This document shows, piece after piece, positions 1 through 10,800 of a stretch of DNA of 64,000 nucleotides. This DNA is from Bacteroidaceae bacterium (GTDB lineage Bacteria; Bacteroidota; Bacteroidia; Bacteroidales; Bacteroidaceae). Every line of letters starts with the position of its first letter. The first letter of the stretch is position 1. The DNA lies in contig JAFUGG010000045.1 of assembly GCA_017469525.1 (NCBI GenBank), forward strand, positions 1 through 64,000. Direction: 5' to 3'. Below the pieces are notes generated by a model. It was not told the origin of the DNA. It did not search any database and worked only from the letters and a program-made list of their open reading frames with translations. The translations under genes were made by a program, and so were the position numbers.

Positions 1-102
<102 letters not shown>

Positions 103-108
103 TAGCGA

Positions 109-141
109 AGCCCTTCGAGAGCAATCTCGAGGGGCTTTTTT
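109..141 (+). terminator. Intrinsic terminator of the rRNA operon
   Basis: A 12-bp stem (109-120 with 125-136, one G-U pair) encloses a gcaa tetraloop and is followed by a T run. This is a classic rho-independent terminator directly after the 5S gene. Confidence 0.9.
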
Positions 142-142
142 A

Positions 143-466
143 TTTTGCGCAGGGCAGCCCGACAAACCTCTCGAAACAGGGACAGAAGTTCAAGACGAAG
201 CGGACGTAAAACTTGCGTACGCAACTTGCGTACGAAGAATTTATCGTGGGTATTTTCGTGTTATTTATTATGAGGCTTCTTTAAGTTTTATGCCTAAAAT
301 GCGAGTTTTGGGTACTTGTGGGGATGAAAAAAATATCTTAACTTTGCGGCGGAGTTTTGTTGATATTGCCTTAAATGTAACTAAAGACAGTGGGCAAATG
401 CAAAATGTCAGGGGTAAACTAATAAATCGCAAACGTATAGGAACACTAACTTAAAATCATACAACG
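143..466 (+). promoter_or_regulatory. Leader and likely promoter of the BspA-like gene
   Basis: No gene is seen in this 324-bp stretch. A -7 box TAACTTTG lies at 339-346; no good -33 TTTG is found 19-21 bp upstream, so the promoter call is moderate. It would give a 5' UTR of about 115 nt. Near 211-234 there is a short direct repeat (cttgcgtacg twice) containing the palindrome ttgcgtacgcaa at 213-224. Function unknown. Confidence 0.4.
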
Positions 467-3400
467 ATGAAGGCTTTTTCTGTAAAAACTTTTTTTTGTG
501 TCGTGACATTCTTAGCATTGTTTACGGCAGAGGCAAATGCAAAGGTTTATGAGCATGTCAAGGATGGTTATCTTTACTACGACATTGATGACGATGCGAA
601 GACGGCTACGGTGACGTATGAGTCGTTGAATCCGGAGGAAAACTATGCCTCGTTTGCAGAGAAAAACTATTATTTGGATACTTACGCGACCATTAGTTGG
701 CGGGGCGAGAATATCCCCGTTGTCGGTGTCGGACCGTATGCCTTTGCGGGCTGTTCTGTCCTTGAGATTCGTTTGAATGAAAACATAAAGTCGATAGGCG
801 ACTATGCGTGTTCCGGCTGCAAGAAGCTTCGAGACGTTTGGAAGTATGAAAGCCTTGAGACGATAGGTGAACATGCGTTCTCCGGCTGCAATAAATTAGA
901 GCATCTTTACTTACCCGAAGGTTTGACGAAGATTGGTGCTGACGCTTTCTACGGTTGTACGGGTGTCGCCCACATTTCTCTGCCGAGTACTCTCAATTCG
1001 ATTGGCGCTCGGGCATTCGGTGGTTGCTCTGCACTGAAGGAGATAACGAGCTATGTTGACGGCATAGTGGTACTGAATGAAGCTTCAAAGGTGTTTGACG
1101 GGCTGGCTGATCCCGCTGCTGTGACATTGCGTGTGCCAGCCTCGGCACAGTCGTTATACAAGAATGCGGCAGTGTGGTCGAAATTTAATATCATTAGTTT
1201 CATAAAGGATGCAAACGGAATTATGTACATCATAGACCAGACAGAGATGACCGCTGTGGTGACATACGAGAAATATACTGAAGGCAATTATCCAAATCTC
1301 TCGAGTACTATTTCCATACCCGCATATATACGTTATATAGGAAAGAACTACATCGTGACAGAGATTGGTGACCATGCCTTCATAGGTAACAAAACAATCG
1401 ATGAAGTTAAGATGCCGAATGTGAAGCGGATAGGCAACTTAGCATTTACAGGCACAATCATTAGGAATATCGTTATTCCTGAAGGTGTGACCGCTTTAGG
1501 AGACAGTGCTATATTCAATTGCGCAAAGTTGCAATATATATATATCCCGACCACGCTGGAAAACTACGGAATGCATGCCATAGGCAAAAACATTTCATTG
1601 AAAATGATTTACAATATGAATCCGGAGGTGGTTGACCTGTCAGGGAACGATATGTTCTTGTGGTTGCCGGGCGATGCCATACTTTATGTTCCGGCATCGT
1701 CTGTAGAGGCATATAAAAAAGCAGTAGTGTGGTGCAATTTCTGGCACATAGAACCGTTATCTGATTCTCTAACAGGCAGATGCGGCGATAATATCTATTG
1801 GACTTTTTTACCGGCAAATGGTGAATTGAGACTCAGCGGCTATGGTGAAATCTGGGACTTTGAAAAGCTCAATCCGAGTCCATGGCATGGGCTCCGCGAC
1901 AAGATTACGAAAGTTGACATTCCTGAGACTATTTACAGGATTGGTGCCTATGCGTTTTCTGATTGTTCTGCAATGACGTCACATCCTATTACCGAGAGCA
2001 TCACGTCAATCGGTGCGAATGCGTTCAAAGGCTGCTCGGCAATGGAGGAGGTATTGGTTCCGAAAGGACTAACAAGCTTGGAGGAAGGAACATTCGAGGG
2101 ATGCGATGCCGTCACATCCGTAGTTTGGAATGCGACGAATTGCAACAGGTATTATTTCGGTCCGCAAGTAAGTTCGTTTACGTTTGGAGACGGCGTGAAG
2201 GTTATTCACGACTCGATATGCTCAGGAATGAATATTCGCAGCGTCGTCATCCCTGACGGCGTTACCTCAATCGGAGAGAAAGCCTTCGCTCATTGCCCGA
2301 GTCTTGTCATGGTAATTATGCCGAGCAGTGTGAAAACTGTGGGCCGATATGCGTTCTACGACTGCCCGAAGTTGTGGACGTCGTTCACTGACCATGTTCA
2401 AAATGCCGGACCCTACTATGTAGCATCGGTGGATGATAAGAGATATCCCCAATATACATTATGGAAAGATGTACGTTGGATAGGTGAAGAAGCTTTCATG
2501 GACTGTAGCAAAATGACAGACTTCACCTGTACGGACAATGTGGAAAGAATCGGTGAATTAGCTTTTTCCGGCTGCTCGGCTCTGAAAACGCTGACTATAT
2601 CAAGCAGCGTGAAGTCGATAGACAAAGAGGCATTCAAGGACTGCAGTGCGCTGGATTCGATTCGTGTAAATGCCGTAACGCCACCCACCTTGGGAGAAAA
2701 TGTATTTTCCGGTATAACGTGTTCAGGAGTCCGTCTCTACGTTCCGAGAAAGAGTTACAATGACTACAGGACGGCAGAACAATGGAAAGAGTTCCGGATT
2801 CAAACCCACGACCAGATTGCCGGCAAATGCGGCGACGACCTGACTTGGATGCTTGATACGATAACCTATGATATGGTTATCCGAGGAACAGGCGAGATGT
2901 GGGATTACAAGGACGATGACCCCAGCTGGATCAAATGGGCGCCAAAGATCAAATCCATTGTGATAGAAAACGGAGTGACATCTATAGGCGCATATGTCTT
3001 CTTCAACATGCCGCAGCTAAGTGACGTACAAATTCCCTACACGGTCAAGGAAATCGGGGAATATGCATTTATGAGTTCTACGGCGATAGCGTTTGTTACT
3101 TGTCTCGCTTCTACGCCTCCGACGCTTGGCACAGAGGTGTTCAAGGATGTTGATTGCTCGAAGATACCGCTCTTCGTGCCATCGGGAAGTGTAGATAGGT
3201 ACAAAGCGGCAGCACAATGGAAGAACTTCAAAATCCAATCTACCGCATTGAACGGTTCTTGCGGAGCATCGGTGACATGGTCTTTCGATGTGGCAAGTGG
3301 CAAATTGACCATCAGCGGAACTGGCAAGATGGAAAATTATCCCAGTGATTATCCTGAATGGTATCCATATCGGTCGCTAATCAAATCCATTGAAATACAA

Positions 3401-4921
3401 AACGGCGTGACCTCGATAGGCACATACGCTTTCTATAACCATGACCAGGTTAAAACGGTGGAAATAGCCCCGTCTGTTGTAACTATCGGCGATGGTGCAT
3501 TCGCACGTTGCAGTGCCTTGGCATTGATAACATGTCTTGTCGCCACACCGCCTGCTATCAGCTTCTCCGTCTTTACAGGTGTTGACCAGTCGTTGGTGTC
3601 GCTCTATGTACCAAAAAACAGAATAAGCGCTTACAAGGAAGCCAATGTGTGGAAGAATTTCTACCAGATAAAGGCGGCAGATGCTTCAGGAAAGTGCGGC
3701 GACAACATGACGTGGTATTACTCTGCTCAGACAGATGAACTTCAAATCAACGGCACCGGATCGATGTGGAACTTCCTGTACGAGGACCCGACCTGGTATC
3801 CATACAAGGATATCATCCAAAAAGTAAAGATAGGAAAAGACATTGCGAGTATCACCGACGGCGTTTTCGCTGATCACTCCGCGTTGACAGCTATTAATGT
3901 CGCTGATGGGAACTGGAATTATATTTCTGTTGACGGTGTGCTGTGCAATAAGGCAAAGACAACTATAGTCGCCTACCCGAAGGCTAAATCCGATGCATCC
4001 TTCACCATCTCTGCTGAAATAAAGACAATAAAGAGTTATGCGTTCTCCGGCTGTACGAACATCACCCAACTGAACAGTTTGGCAGTTACGCCTCCTACAC
4101 TTGGAAGCAATGTGTTCCTTGGAATGGACTGTGAGCATATTCCTCTCGTTGTTCCGGCGGGAACCCGTTCAGCCTACATGGCTGTTGAAGGCTGGAATAA
4201 ATTCAATATAAAAGAGGAAGGCCCTGATATCAAATGCGGCACAATGGGCACTAAGGGTGTGTGGGAATTCGCCGATGGCGTGCTGACCATTGACTACGAA
4301 GGGACAATGCCTGACTGCACGAAGGATGAAACCGACCCTCAAGTGGCTTACCGCCTGCAGTGGATTGACTTCTTGGCAGACATCAAGGAAGTGGTCATCA
4401 AGGGTGTCGATGTTGAGATACAGCCCTTCTTCCTCTATTTCGAGGGCGACGGTCCGAGCGGTAGCCATCCCGACGACCATATCAAGAAGGTGACGCTCAG
4501 CTCGGGCGTGAAAAGCATCGGCAGACAGGCCTTTGCCTTGTACGACCTAAAACAGTTCTGCTGCTACGGCATAGAGCCGCCCACACTTTCCTCCTATACC
4601 AATTCGAGTACAGGCTACAGGTGTTTTTGGAGGTCGCGCATAGAGGCCAACAAGGCTTTCCTGATACTGCAGCCAGGTGCGTCGTCAGGCTATTACATGG
4701 CAGACAGAGAATGGATCTTCTTTGCCAACTTGGGTGGCGGCATCCTGACAAACCTCAGGGACGAGGATGACCCGGTCGGAATCAATAGTCCGACAGCGAC
4801 CTCTTCTAATTCCAAGACAGGAGTGAAGGTGGTCAAGGGCGGAAGAATATACATCCTTCGTGGCGACAAAGTCTTCACCGTGGACGGACGTGAGGTGTCC
4901 GGTGAGCGACTAAATCGATAG
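467..4921 (+). CDS. BspA-type leucine-rich-repeat surface protein
   Basis: This is a secreted 1484-aa protein. Residues 1-25 form a signal peptide (hydrophobic core FFCVVTFLALF, AEANA cleavage region). The body consists of many LRR_5 units of the BspA family (pattern IGxxAFxGCxxL), the type found on Bacteroidales and Treponema surfaces and linked to adhesion. The LRR blocks are punctuated by five copies of a small beta-rich module that begins CGDnxTW and continues LxIxGxGxMW, at about residues 440, 785, 930, 1075 and 1255; each copy but the last is preceded by a tail with the motif LYVPxxSxxxYKxAxxW. The C-terminus (GGRIYILRGDKVFTVDGREV) resembles the short sorting-like tails of Prevotella secreted proteins. 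It is monocistronic, with its own leader. The ligand cannot be inferred. Confidence 0.9.
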   Translation: MKAFSVKTFFCVVTFLALFTAEANAKVYEHVKDGYLYYDIDDDAKTATVTYESLNPEENYASFAEKNYYLDTYATISWRGENIPVVGVGPYAFAGCSVLEIRLNENIKSIGDYACSGCKKLRDVWKYESLETIGEHAFSGCNKLEHLYLPEGLTKIGADAFYGCTGVAHISLPSTLNSIGARAFGGCSALKEITSYVDGIVVLNEASKVFDGLADPAAVTLRVPASAQSLYKNAAVWSKFNIISFIKDANGIMYIIDQTEMTAVVTYEKYTEGNYPNLSSTISIPAYIRYIGKNYIVTEIGDHAFIGNKTIDEVKMPNVKRIGNLAFTGTIIRNIVIPEGVTALGDSAIFNCAKLQYIYIPTTLENYGMHAIGKNISLKMIYNMNPEVVDLSGNDMFLWLPGDAILYVPASSVEAYKKAVVWCNFWHIEPLSDSLTGRCGDNIYWTFLPANGELRLSGYGEIWDFEKLNPSPWHGLRDKITKVDIPETIYRIGAYAFSDCSAMTSHPITESITSIGANAFKGCSAMEEVLVPKGLTSLEEGTFEGCDAVTSVVWNATNCNRYYFGPQVSSFTFGDGVKVIHDSICSGMNIRSVVIPDGVTSIGEKAFAHCPSLVMVIMPSSVKTVGRYAFYDCPKLWTSFTDHVQNAGPYYVASVDDKRYPQYTLWKDVRWIGEEAFMDCSKMTDFTCTDNVERIGELAFSGCSALKTLTISSSVKSIDKEAFKDCSALDSIRVNAVTPPTLGENVFSGITCSGVRLYVPRKSYNDYRTAEQWKEFRIQTHDQIAGKCGDDLTWMLDTITYDMVIRGTGEMWDYKDDDPSWIKWAPKIKSIVIENGVTSIGAYVFFNMPQLSDVQIPYTVKEIGEYAFMSSTAIAFVTCLASTPPTLGTEVFKDVDCSKIPLFVPSGSVDRYKAAAQWKNFKIQSTALNGSCGASVTWSFDVASGKLTISGTGKMENYPSDYPEWYPYRSLIKSIEIQNGVTSIGTYAFYNHDQVKTVEIAPSVVTIGDGAFARCSALALITCLVATPPAISFSVFTGVDQSLVSLYVPKNRISAYKEANVWKNFYQIKAADASGKCGDNMTWYYSAQTDELQINGTGSMWNFLYEDPTWYPYKDIIQKVKIGKDIASITDGVFADHSALTAINVADGNWNYISVDGVLCNKAKTTIVAYPKAKSDASFTISAEIKTIKSYAFSGCTNITQLNSLAVTPPTLGSNVFLGMDCEHIPLVVPAGTRSAYMAVEGWNKFNIKEEGPDIKCGTMGTKGVWEFADGVLTIDYEGTMPDCTKDETDPQVAYRLQWIDFLADIKEVVIKGVDVEIQPFFLYFEGDGPSGSHPDDHIKKVTLSSGVKSIGRQAFALYDLKQFCCYGIEPPTLSSYTNSSTGYRCFWRSRIEANKAFLILQPGASSGYYMADREWIFFANLGGGILTNLRDEDDPVGINSPTATSSNSKTGVKVVKGGRIYILRGDKVFTVDGREVSGERLNR

Positions 4922-4924
4922 AAA

Positions 4925-4956
4925 TTTGGAGAAGTCAAAAGAATGTAGTACTTTTG
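4925..4956 (+). promoter_or_regulatory. Bacteroidetes-type promoter of the histidine kinase gene
   Basis: TTTG at 4925-4928 and TACTTTTG at 4949-4956 are separated by 20 bp, matching the -33/-7 consensus. The expected transcription start is about 4959-4961, at the annotated ATG, so the message may be leaderless. The promoter begins 4 bp after the upstream stop codon. Confidence 0.7.
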
Positions 4957-4960
4957 CTCT

Positions 4961-6805
4961 ATGAAGTTCACATTCTGCTCCTTCATAGGTCTGATATTCT
5001 CCCTTGCGCTGGCATTGCCGACGCAAGGGCAGAGTGTTTTGGCAGACCCCTTGCTCTATGTCGATAGCGCCTATTCGCTGGCGATGTCGGGACACTTGCA
5101 GGAAGCGGTGGCACTCAACTACGAAGCGCTGGAGGCAGTTCCCGAAGACTCTGCCTCTACGCGCTGCGAGTTCTACTCCTGCCTGCTTTACTGCTATCAT
5201 CGCTTGGGCGACTACGAACAGGCACTCCACTACGGCGAGCTGTGTCTGTTCTACGATGAAGAGCATGGGACTAAGGCGGACCTCAGTGCGTCGTTGGGCA
5301 ATCTGGCAGGCGTGTATTCTTCTGCCGGCAAGCAGGATGTGGCCATCGAGTACCTGCGGCGCTCCATCGACATCGAGACGGCGCTCATAGCCTCCGACTC
5401 CACTCATACGGCTGTCTCCCTTGCCATCCGCAAAGCCATGCTCGGCGAAGTGCTGGTAGCCAAGGCGAAGGAAGTAACGTCGCAATCCTCTAATGGGAAG
5501 AAGGATGCGAGCGTCGGGCTGGATGCCGATGACGTGACAATGTTGGCCGAAGCGCTCCGCCTGACCGAAGAGGCGCTGCAGATTGATCGGCAGCTTGGCC
5601 GGCGTACACAAGAGGGCATCCGGCTGGCGCAGCTGGCAAATATCTACGATGCCATGGGGCAGAAGGAACGTGCCAAGGAGTGCAACCGTGAGGCGCTGGA
5701 CATAGCTCGTGAGACAGGCAATCGCCCCTCCGAGTTGATTGTCCTGTTGCAGGACAATCAACTGCTGGAGGCCGCCGCCCTGGCACATGAGTTGGGAATG
5801 CGTAAGCAGGAATACGAAGCATGCGACCGCCTCTATCGTCAGGATCAGGCAGCAGGTCGCAGTGCTGAAGCGCTTGCCTGGCTCGAGAAGGCCCGCGTGC
5901 TGCACGAACAATTGCAGAACGAAGAGACGCAGCGCCAGTTGACCATCGCCCAGGTTCGGTACGACTCGTTTCGCAAAGAGCAACAGCTGAAGGCTCAGCA
6001 GCGAGCTATTCAGGAGGAACGCTTGCGCACTCGGGTGTTGTTTGTGGTTTCGCTCCTCTCGCTCATCATTGTATTGTTGCTCGTCCTATTGCTTGTTCAG
6101 TTGCATCGTCGCAAACGTATGGTTGAAGAGGCTGCGACATACAAGGAGCGACAGTACACTATTCTCACGCACGACCTGACGAACCCGATGGTGGCCCAGC
6201 AGCAAGTGCTGCGGATGCTCTACCGCGACTTCTCGAACTATACGCCCCAACAGGTACAAGCCTTCACGGGACAACTGCTTGCCGGCAGCGACAGCCAGTT
6301 GTCGTTACTGCGTAACCTTGGCGAGATAGCTCAGCTGGAGCAAGGCAAACGGACGATGCAACCCACGCGGCTGGACCTTTGTGCCCTTATCACCGACGTC
6401 ATTGTGCTCATGCGTAGCACCGCTGACCTTAAGGAGGTGACGATAAGCCTCAAGGCAGAGCGCATGCTCGTTACGGCAGACCGCGAGGCGCTGCGTACGA
6501 TTCTGCGCAACATCCTTAGCAATGCCATCAAGTTCTCTCCAAAAGGTGGTGTGGTAGAGGTAGGGACGAAGGCACCGAACAGCTTCTATGTTCACAACGA
6601 CGGCGAATATGTTCCAAAAGAACAGATAGATGAAATCATGCATGCTAAGACTCGTGTCGAAAGTCGCGTGGGCACCAATGGCGAGAGTGGTACAGGTGTA
6701 GGCTTGCTCCTTTGCCGAGAACTGGTAGCCCTGAACCATGGCACCCTGCAGATACTCTCTGCTCCAAACGAGGGAGTGACGATGGTAATAAATGTGCCGA
6801 TATAG
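4961..6805 (+). CDS. TPR-containing sensor histidine kinase
   Basis: This 614-aa protein has a signal peptide or N-terminal anchor (about 1-24) and an extracytoplasmic region of tetratricopeptide repeats (about 30-320) ending in a coiled coil. A transmembrane segment lies at about 357-380, followed by a cytoplasmic kinase core. The H-box reads ILTHDLTNPM with His404, the N-box is RNILSNAIKFSP near 515, and the G2 box is GTGVGLLLC near 575. This architecture is a common Bacteroidetes two-component sensor. Its partner is the LuxR-type regulator 21 bp downstream. The signal is unknown. The start is set by the signal peptide; the promoter ends only 4 bp upstream. Confidence 0.9.
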   Translation: MKFTFCSFIGLIFSLALALPTQGQSVLADPLLYVDSAYSLAMSGHLQEAVALNYEALEAVPEDSASTRCEFYSCLLYCYHRLGDYEQALHYGELCLFYDEEHGTKADLSASLGNLAGVYSSAGKQDVAIEYLRRSIDIETALIASDSTHTAVSLAIRKAMLGEVLVAKAKEVTSQSSNGKKDASVGLDADDVTMLAEALRLTEEALQIDRQLGRRTQEGIRLAQLANIYDAMGQKERAKECNREALDIARETGNRPSELIVLLQDNQLLEAAALAHELGMRKQEYEACDRLYRQDQAAGRSAEALAWLEKARVLHEQLQNEETQRQLTIAQVRYDSFRKEQQLKAQQRAIQEERLRTRVLFVVSLLSLIIVLLLVLLLVQLHRRKRMVEEAATYKERQYTILTHDLTNPMVAQQQVLRMLYRDFSNYTPQQVQAFTGQLLAGSDSQLSLLRNLGEIAQLEQGKRTMQPTRLDLCALITDVIVLMRSTADLKEVTISLKAERMLVTADREALRTILRNILSNAIKFSPKGGVVEVGTKAPNSFYVHNDGEYVPKEQIDEIMHAKTRVESRVGTNGESGTGVGLLLCRELVALNHGTLQILSAPNEGVTMVINVPI

Positions 6806-6826
6806 AAACTGAATAAGCTGAGAACT

Positions 6827-7453
6827 ATGAATATCGCAATCCTTGACGACCATGAATTGATACGTGTAGGTGTCACCAGTGTGCTGCATGACTCGCCACA
6901 CGACGTTACCATCAGCGCAGCCTGTGCCGAAGAGTTGTTTGAATCTCTGGAAGCAGGTACGCCCTGCGACCTTCTGCTGCTGGATATCCTTATGCCAGGA
7001 ACCAATGGGTTTGAAGTGGCAAAGCGCATGCGTACAGAGTATCCGGAAATCAAGATTATCGTCCTTTCGGTCGATACCAAGGAGTATGTCATCATCCGGC
7101 TCATGCAAATTGGTATAGACGGATTCATCAGCAAGAACGGCCCGCTGGAGGAAGTGGAGTTAGCCATCGATTCTGTGGCGGAAGGTGTGCCGTTCTATGG
7201 CCGCGACCTTGCCGTGCTGGTGCGTGATATCGTGGATGCTCAGCCCAACAAGAAGTCCAAGGCTTTGCTCACCAAACGCGAACTGGAAATCGTCGAGGCT
7301 TGTTGTTCAGGTCTGCTGGGCAAAGAGATCTCCGAGAAGTTCCACATCTCCCTCCGTGCGGTCAATAGTCACAAGACGAATATCTTCAACAAACTGGGCA
7401 TTTCCTCTTCCGTGGAGATGGTTCGCTTTGCCCTCGAGCACGGCATCATATAG
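6827..7453 (+). CDS. NarL/LuxR-family response regulator
   Basis: This 208-aa protein has a receiver domain (about 1-120) with acidic pocket DDHE near residue 7, phospho-acceptor Asp53 (LLLLDILMPG) and the later conserved Lys. A C-terminal LuxR-type helix-turn-helix follows (about 145-205; LTKRELEIV, GKEISEKFHISLRAVNSHKTN). It is co-transcribed with the TPR-histidine kinase and is presumably phosphorylated by it. The regulated genes are unknown; the adjacent BspA-like gene is a guess only. Confidence 0.93.
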   Translation: MNIAILDDHELIRVGVTSVLHDSPHDVTISAACAEELFESLEAGTPCDLLLLDILMPGTNGFEVAKRMRTEYPEIKIIVLSVDTKEYVIIRLMQIGIDGFISKNGPLEEVELAIDSVAEGVPFYGRDLAVLVRDIVDAQPNKKSKALLTKRELEIVEACCSGLLGKEISEKFHISLRAVNSHKTNIFNKLGISSSVEMVRFALEHGII

Positions 7454-7609
7454 GAGAAGGAGTAAATGCCCTAATGCGGCACGCCGCGTTGCCCAATGTT
7501 CTCTACCGCAGCGTGAAGCCTGCGTACCATGATTTGTGAGAGATGTGTTACGATTTAGCGGCAAAATTGGCATAAATTTATGATTTTCCTGAAAAAAAAA
7601 GCTTGCTGC

Positions 7610-7640
7610 TTTGTCGTTTTTGAAAATATCCTTACCTTTG
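7610..7640 (+). promoter_or_regulatory. Consensus promoter of the carB leader
   Basis: TTTG at 7610-7613 and TACCTTTG at 7633-7640 are separated by 19 bp, an essentially ideal Bacteroidetes -33/-7 pair. The predicted start is near 7643, giving a leader of about 190 nt before carB. The 7454-7609 stretch upstream holds nothing recognisable. Confidence 0.8.
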
Positions 7641-7660
7641 CAGTCGAAAATTAAAAAGCG

Positions 7661-7768
7661 ATGTTACTTAACTACTACATAACACAGGCGCGGGGCGAGG
7701 AATTGATGCCGTCAGGTTCCCACGTTTGTCTGTTTAATAAAAGAAGCCATTTTCGCTGTCACCTTTAG
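7661..7768 (+). CDS. Putative 35-codon leader peptide upstream of carB
   Basis: An ORF starts about 18 nt after the predicted transcription start and runs 35 codons to a TAG at 7766-7768. It begins MLLNYYITQARG and ends SHFRCHL. The stop codon lies inside the loop-proximal part of a terminator hairpin, the arrangement expected for transcription attenuation. It contains three Arg codons (cgg, aga, cgc), and carbamoyl phosphate feeds arginine and pyrimidine synthesis, so Arg sensing is possible but unproven. Translation is inferred only. Confidence 0.45.
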   Translation: MLLNYYITQARGEELMPSGSHVCLFNKRSHFRCHL

Positions 7769-7784
7769 CGAAAGTGGCTTTTTC
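7744..7784 (+). terminator. Attenuator terminator before carB
   Basis: Arms 7744-7757 and 7767-7780 form a 14-bp stem with one G-U pair and an 8-nt loop, followed by TTTTTC. It lies about 50 bp before the carB ATG and downstream of a strong promoter, so it would stop transcription ahead of carB unless relieved. Confidence 0.75.
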
Positions 7785-7832
7785 TTATTAGTAAGAGTTC
7801 AAGGATAATAAATATATAAATGTAATAGAATT

Positions 7833-10800
7833 ATGAAACTGAAGAAAGTTCTCGTGTTAGGCAGCGGTGCGCTGAAGATTGGTCAGGCAGGCGAGTTTGA
7901 CTATTCTGGCAGCCAGGCACTGAAGGCTCTTCGCGAAGAGGGCATCTACTCGGTGCTCGTAAACCCCAATGTTGCAACAATCCAAACTAGTGAAGGTATT
8001 GCGGACAAGGTTTACTTCTTGCCCATCACTCCTTATTTCATTGAGGAAATCATCAAGAAGGAGCAACCGGACGGCATCATGCTGGCTTGGGGCGGACAGA
8101 CGGGTCTGAACGTCGGTACGGCTCTCTACCAGAACGGCGTGCTCGAGAAGTACGGCGTAAAGGTGTTGGGCACGAGTGTCGAAGCTATTATGAATACCGA
8201 GGACCGCGACCTCTTCGTCAAGGAACTGGGTAAGGTTGACCTGAAGGTGCCTACGAGTCATGCTTGCGAGACACTCGATGAAGCCGTGGAGACAGCCCGT
8301 CGCATCGGCTATCCCATCATGATTCGCTCGGCTTACGCGCTTGGCGGACTTGGCAGCGGCGTTTGTCCGGACGAGAAGACTTTCAAGGAGATTGCTGAGA
8401 GTGCCTTCACATTCGCTCCTCAGGTGTTGGTTGAGGAGAGCCTCAAAGGGTGGAAGGAGATTGAGTTCGAGTGCATCCGCGATGCCAACGACCATTGCTT
8501 CACCGTTGCATCTATGGAGAACTTCGACCCGCTCGGCATTCATACAGGCGAGAGCATTGTGGTGGCTCCCACTTGCTCCTTGAAGGATGAGCAAGTGAAG
8601 ATGCTTCAGGATATCACCATCAAGTGCGTGCGTCACCTCAACATCGTGGGTGAGTGCAACATACAGTTCGCCTTCAATGCAGAGACAAACGACTATCGCA
8701 TCATCGAAATCAATGCGCGTCTGTCTCGCTCCTCAGCTTTGGCAAGTAAGGCAACCGGTTATCCCTTGGCATTCGTTGCAGCGAAGATTGCCCTGGGCTA
8801 TACCCTCGACCAGATCGGAGAGATGGGTACGACGAACAGCGCTTATGTGGCTCCGTCGCTTGACTACCTCATCTGCAAGATACCGCGCTGGGACCTCACC
8901 AAGTTCACAGGCGTGAGTCGCAAGATTGGCTCCAGCATGAAGTCTGTCGGAGAGATTATGAGCATCGGTCGCAGCTTCGAGGAGATGCTGCAGAAGGGCT
9001 TGAGAATGATTGGTCAGGGCATGCACGGCTTCGTTTGCAACGACCATGTGAAGTTTGAGAACCTCGATGAGGAACTCGCCAACCCGACAGACCTCCGCAT
9101 CTTTGCCCTTGCACAAGCACTCGAAGAGGGTTATACCGTGGACCGCATCGAGGAGTTGACGAAGATAGACAAATGGTTCATCGAGCGCATGAAGAACATT
9201 GTCGATTACGAGCACAAGTTGCAGTCGTACAATGCCATCGAGGAGGTTCCGGCCGATGTCTTGCGTAAGGCAAAGATCTTGGGCTTCAGCGACTTCCAGA
9301 TTGCAAGGTGTGTCCTTGATGTTCACACAGGCAACATGGAGAAGGAGAACCTCGCCGTTCGTGCTTACCGCAAGAAGCTCGGCATCCTGCCCGCAGTGAA
9401 GCGCATTCCCACGGTTGCCAGCGAGCACCCGGACCTCACGAACTACCTCTACATGACCTACGCTGTGGAAGGTCACGACATTAACTTCTACAAGCATGAG
9501 AAGTCAGTCATCGTGCTCGGCAGCGGTGCCTATCGTATCGGTTCCAGCGTAGAGTTCGACTGGTGTTCGGTCAATGCCATACAGACCGCACGCAAGCTCG
9601 GCTACAAGAGCATTATGATAAACTACAATCCCGAGACTGTCTCGACGGACTACGATATGTGCGACCGCCTCTACTTCGACGAGCTGTCGTTCGAGCGCGT
9701 CCTCGACGTCATCGACCTCGAGTCGCCCCGCGGCGTGATTGTCTCAACAGGTGGACAGATACCGAACAACCTTGCGATGAAGCTTTACCGACAGAGCGTG
9801 CCCATCCTCGGCACATCGCCTGTCAGCATCGACCGTGCCGAGAATCGTGGCAAGTTCAGCGCCATGTTGGATAAGCTCGGCATAGATCAGCCAAGATGGA
9901 GTGCCTTGACAAGCATGGAGGACGTCAAGCAGTTCATCGACGAAGTGGGCTATCCCGTACTGGTGCGTCCCTCGTACGTGCTTTCAGGTGCAGCCATGAA
10001 CGTCTGCTACACGGACGAAGAGTTGGAGCGCTTCCTGCAAATGGCAAGTGAGGTGAGCAAGGAATATCCAGTCGTCGTAAGTAAATTCATGACGGAGACC
10101 AACGAGGTCGAGTTCGACGCAGTGGCCCAGAACGGAGAAATCGTAGAGTACGCCATCTCCGAGCACGTCGAATATGCCGGCGTTCACTCGGGCGATGCCA
10201 CGATGGTCTTCCCTGCACAGCAACTTAGCTTTGCCACGGCGCGCCAGATAAAGAAGATGAGTCGTGCCATAGCCAAGGAGCTGAACATCAGCGGACCGTT
10301 CAACATTCAGTATCTTGCCAAGGGACGCGACGTGAAGGTCATCGAGTGTAACCTCCGCGCAAGCCGTTCCTTCCCATTTGTCAGCAAGGTGCTCAAGCGC
10401 AACTTCATCGAGACGGCGACCCGCATCATGCTCGACGCGCCCTATGCAAAGCCCGATAAGAGTGCCTTCGACATCGACCACATTGGTGTCAAAGCCAGTC
10501 AGTTCTCGTTTGCCCGCCTGCAGAATGCCGACCCCATCCTCGGTGTCGATATGAGTTCTACGGGCGAAGTTGGTTGTCTTGGCGACAGTTTTGAGGAAGC
10601 ACTCCTCAACAGCATGATTGCTACAGGCTATAAGATTCCCAGCAAAGACAAGGGCGTGATGATAAGCAGCGGCGGCACGAAGGAAAAGGTCGCTATGCTC
10701 GACGGCGCACGTATGCTGACGAAGGCCGGCTACACCATCTATGCAAGCGAAGGCACAGCCAACTTCCTCAACGAGAACGGTGCGAAGGCAATTGCCGTAA

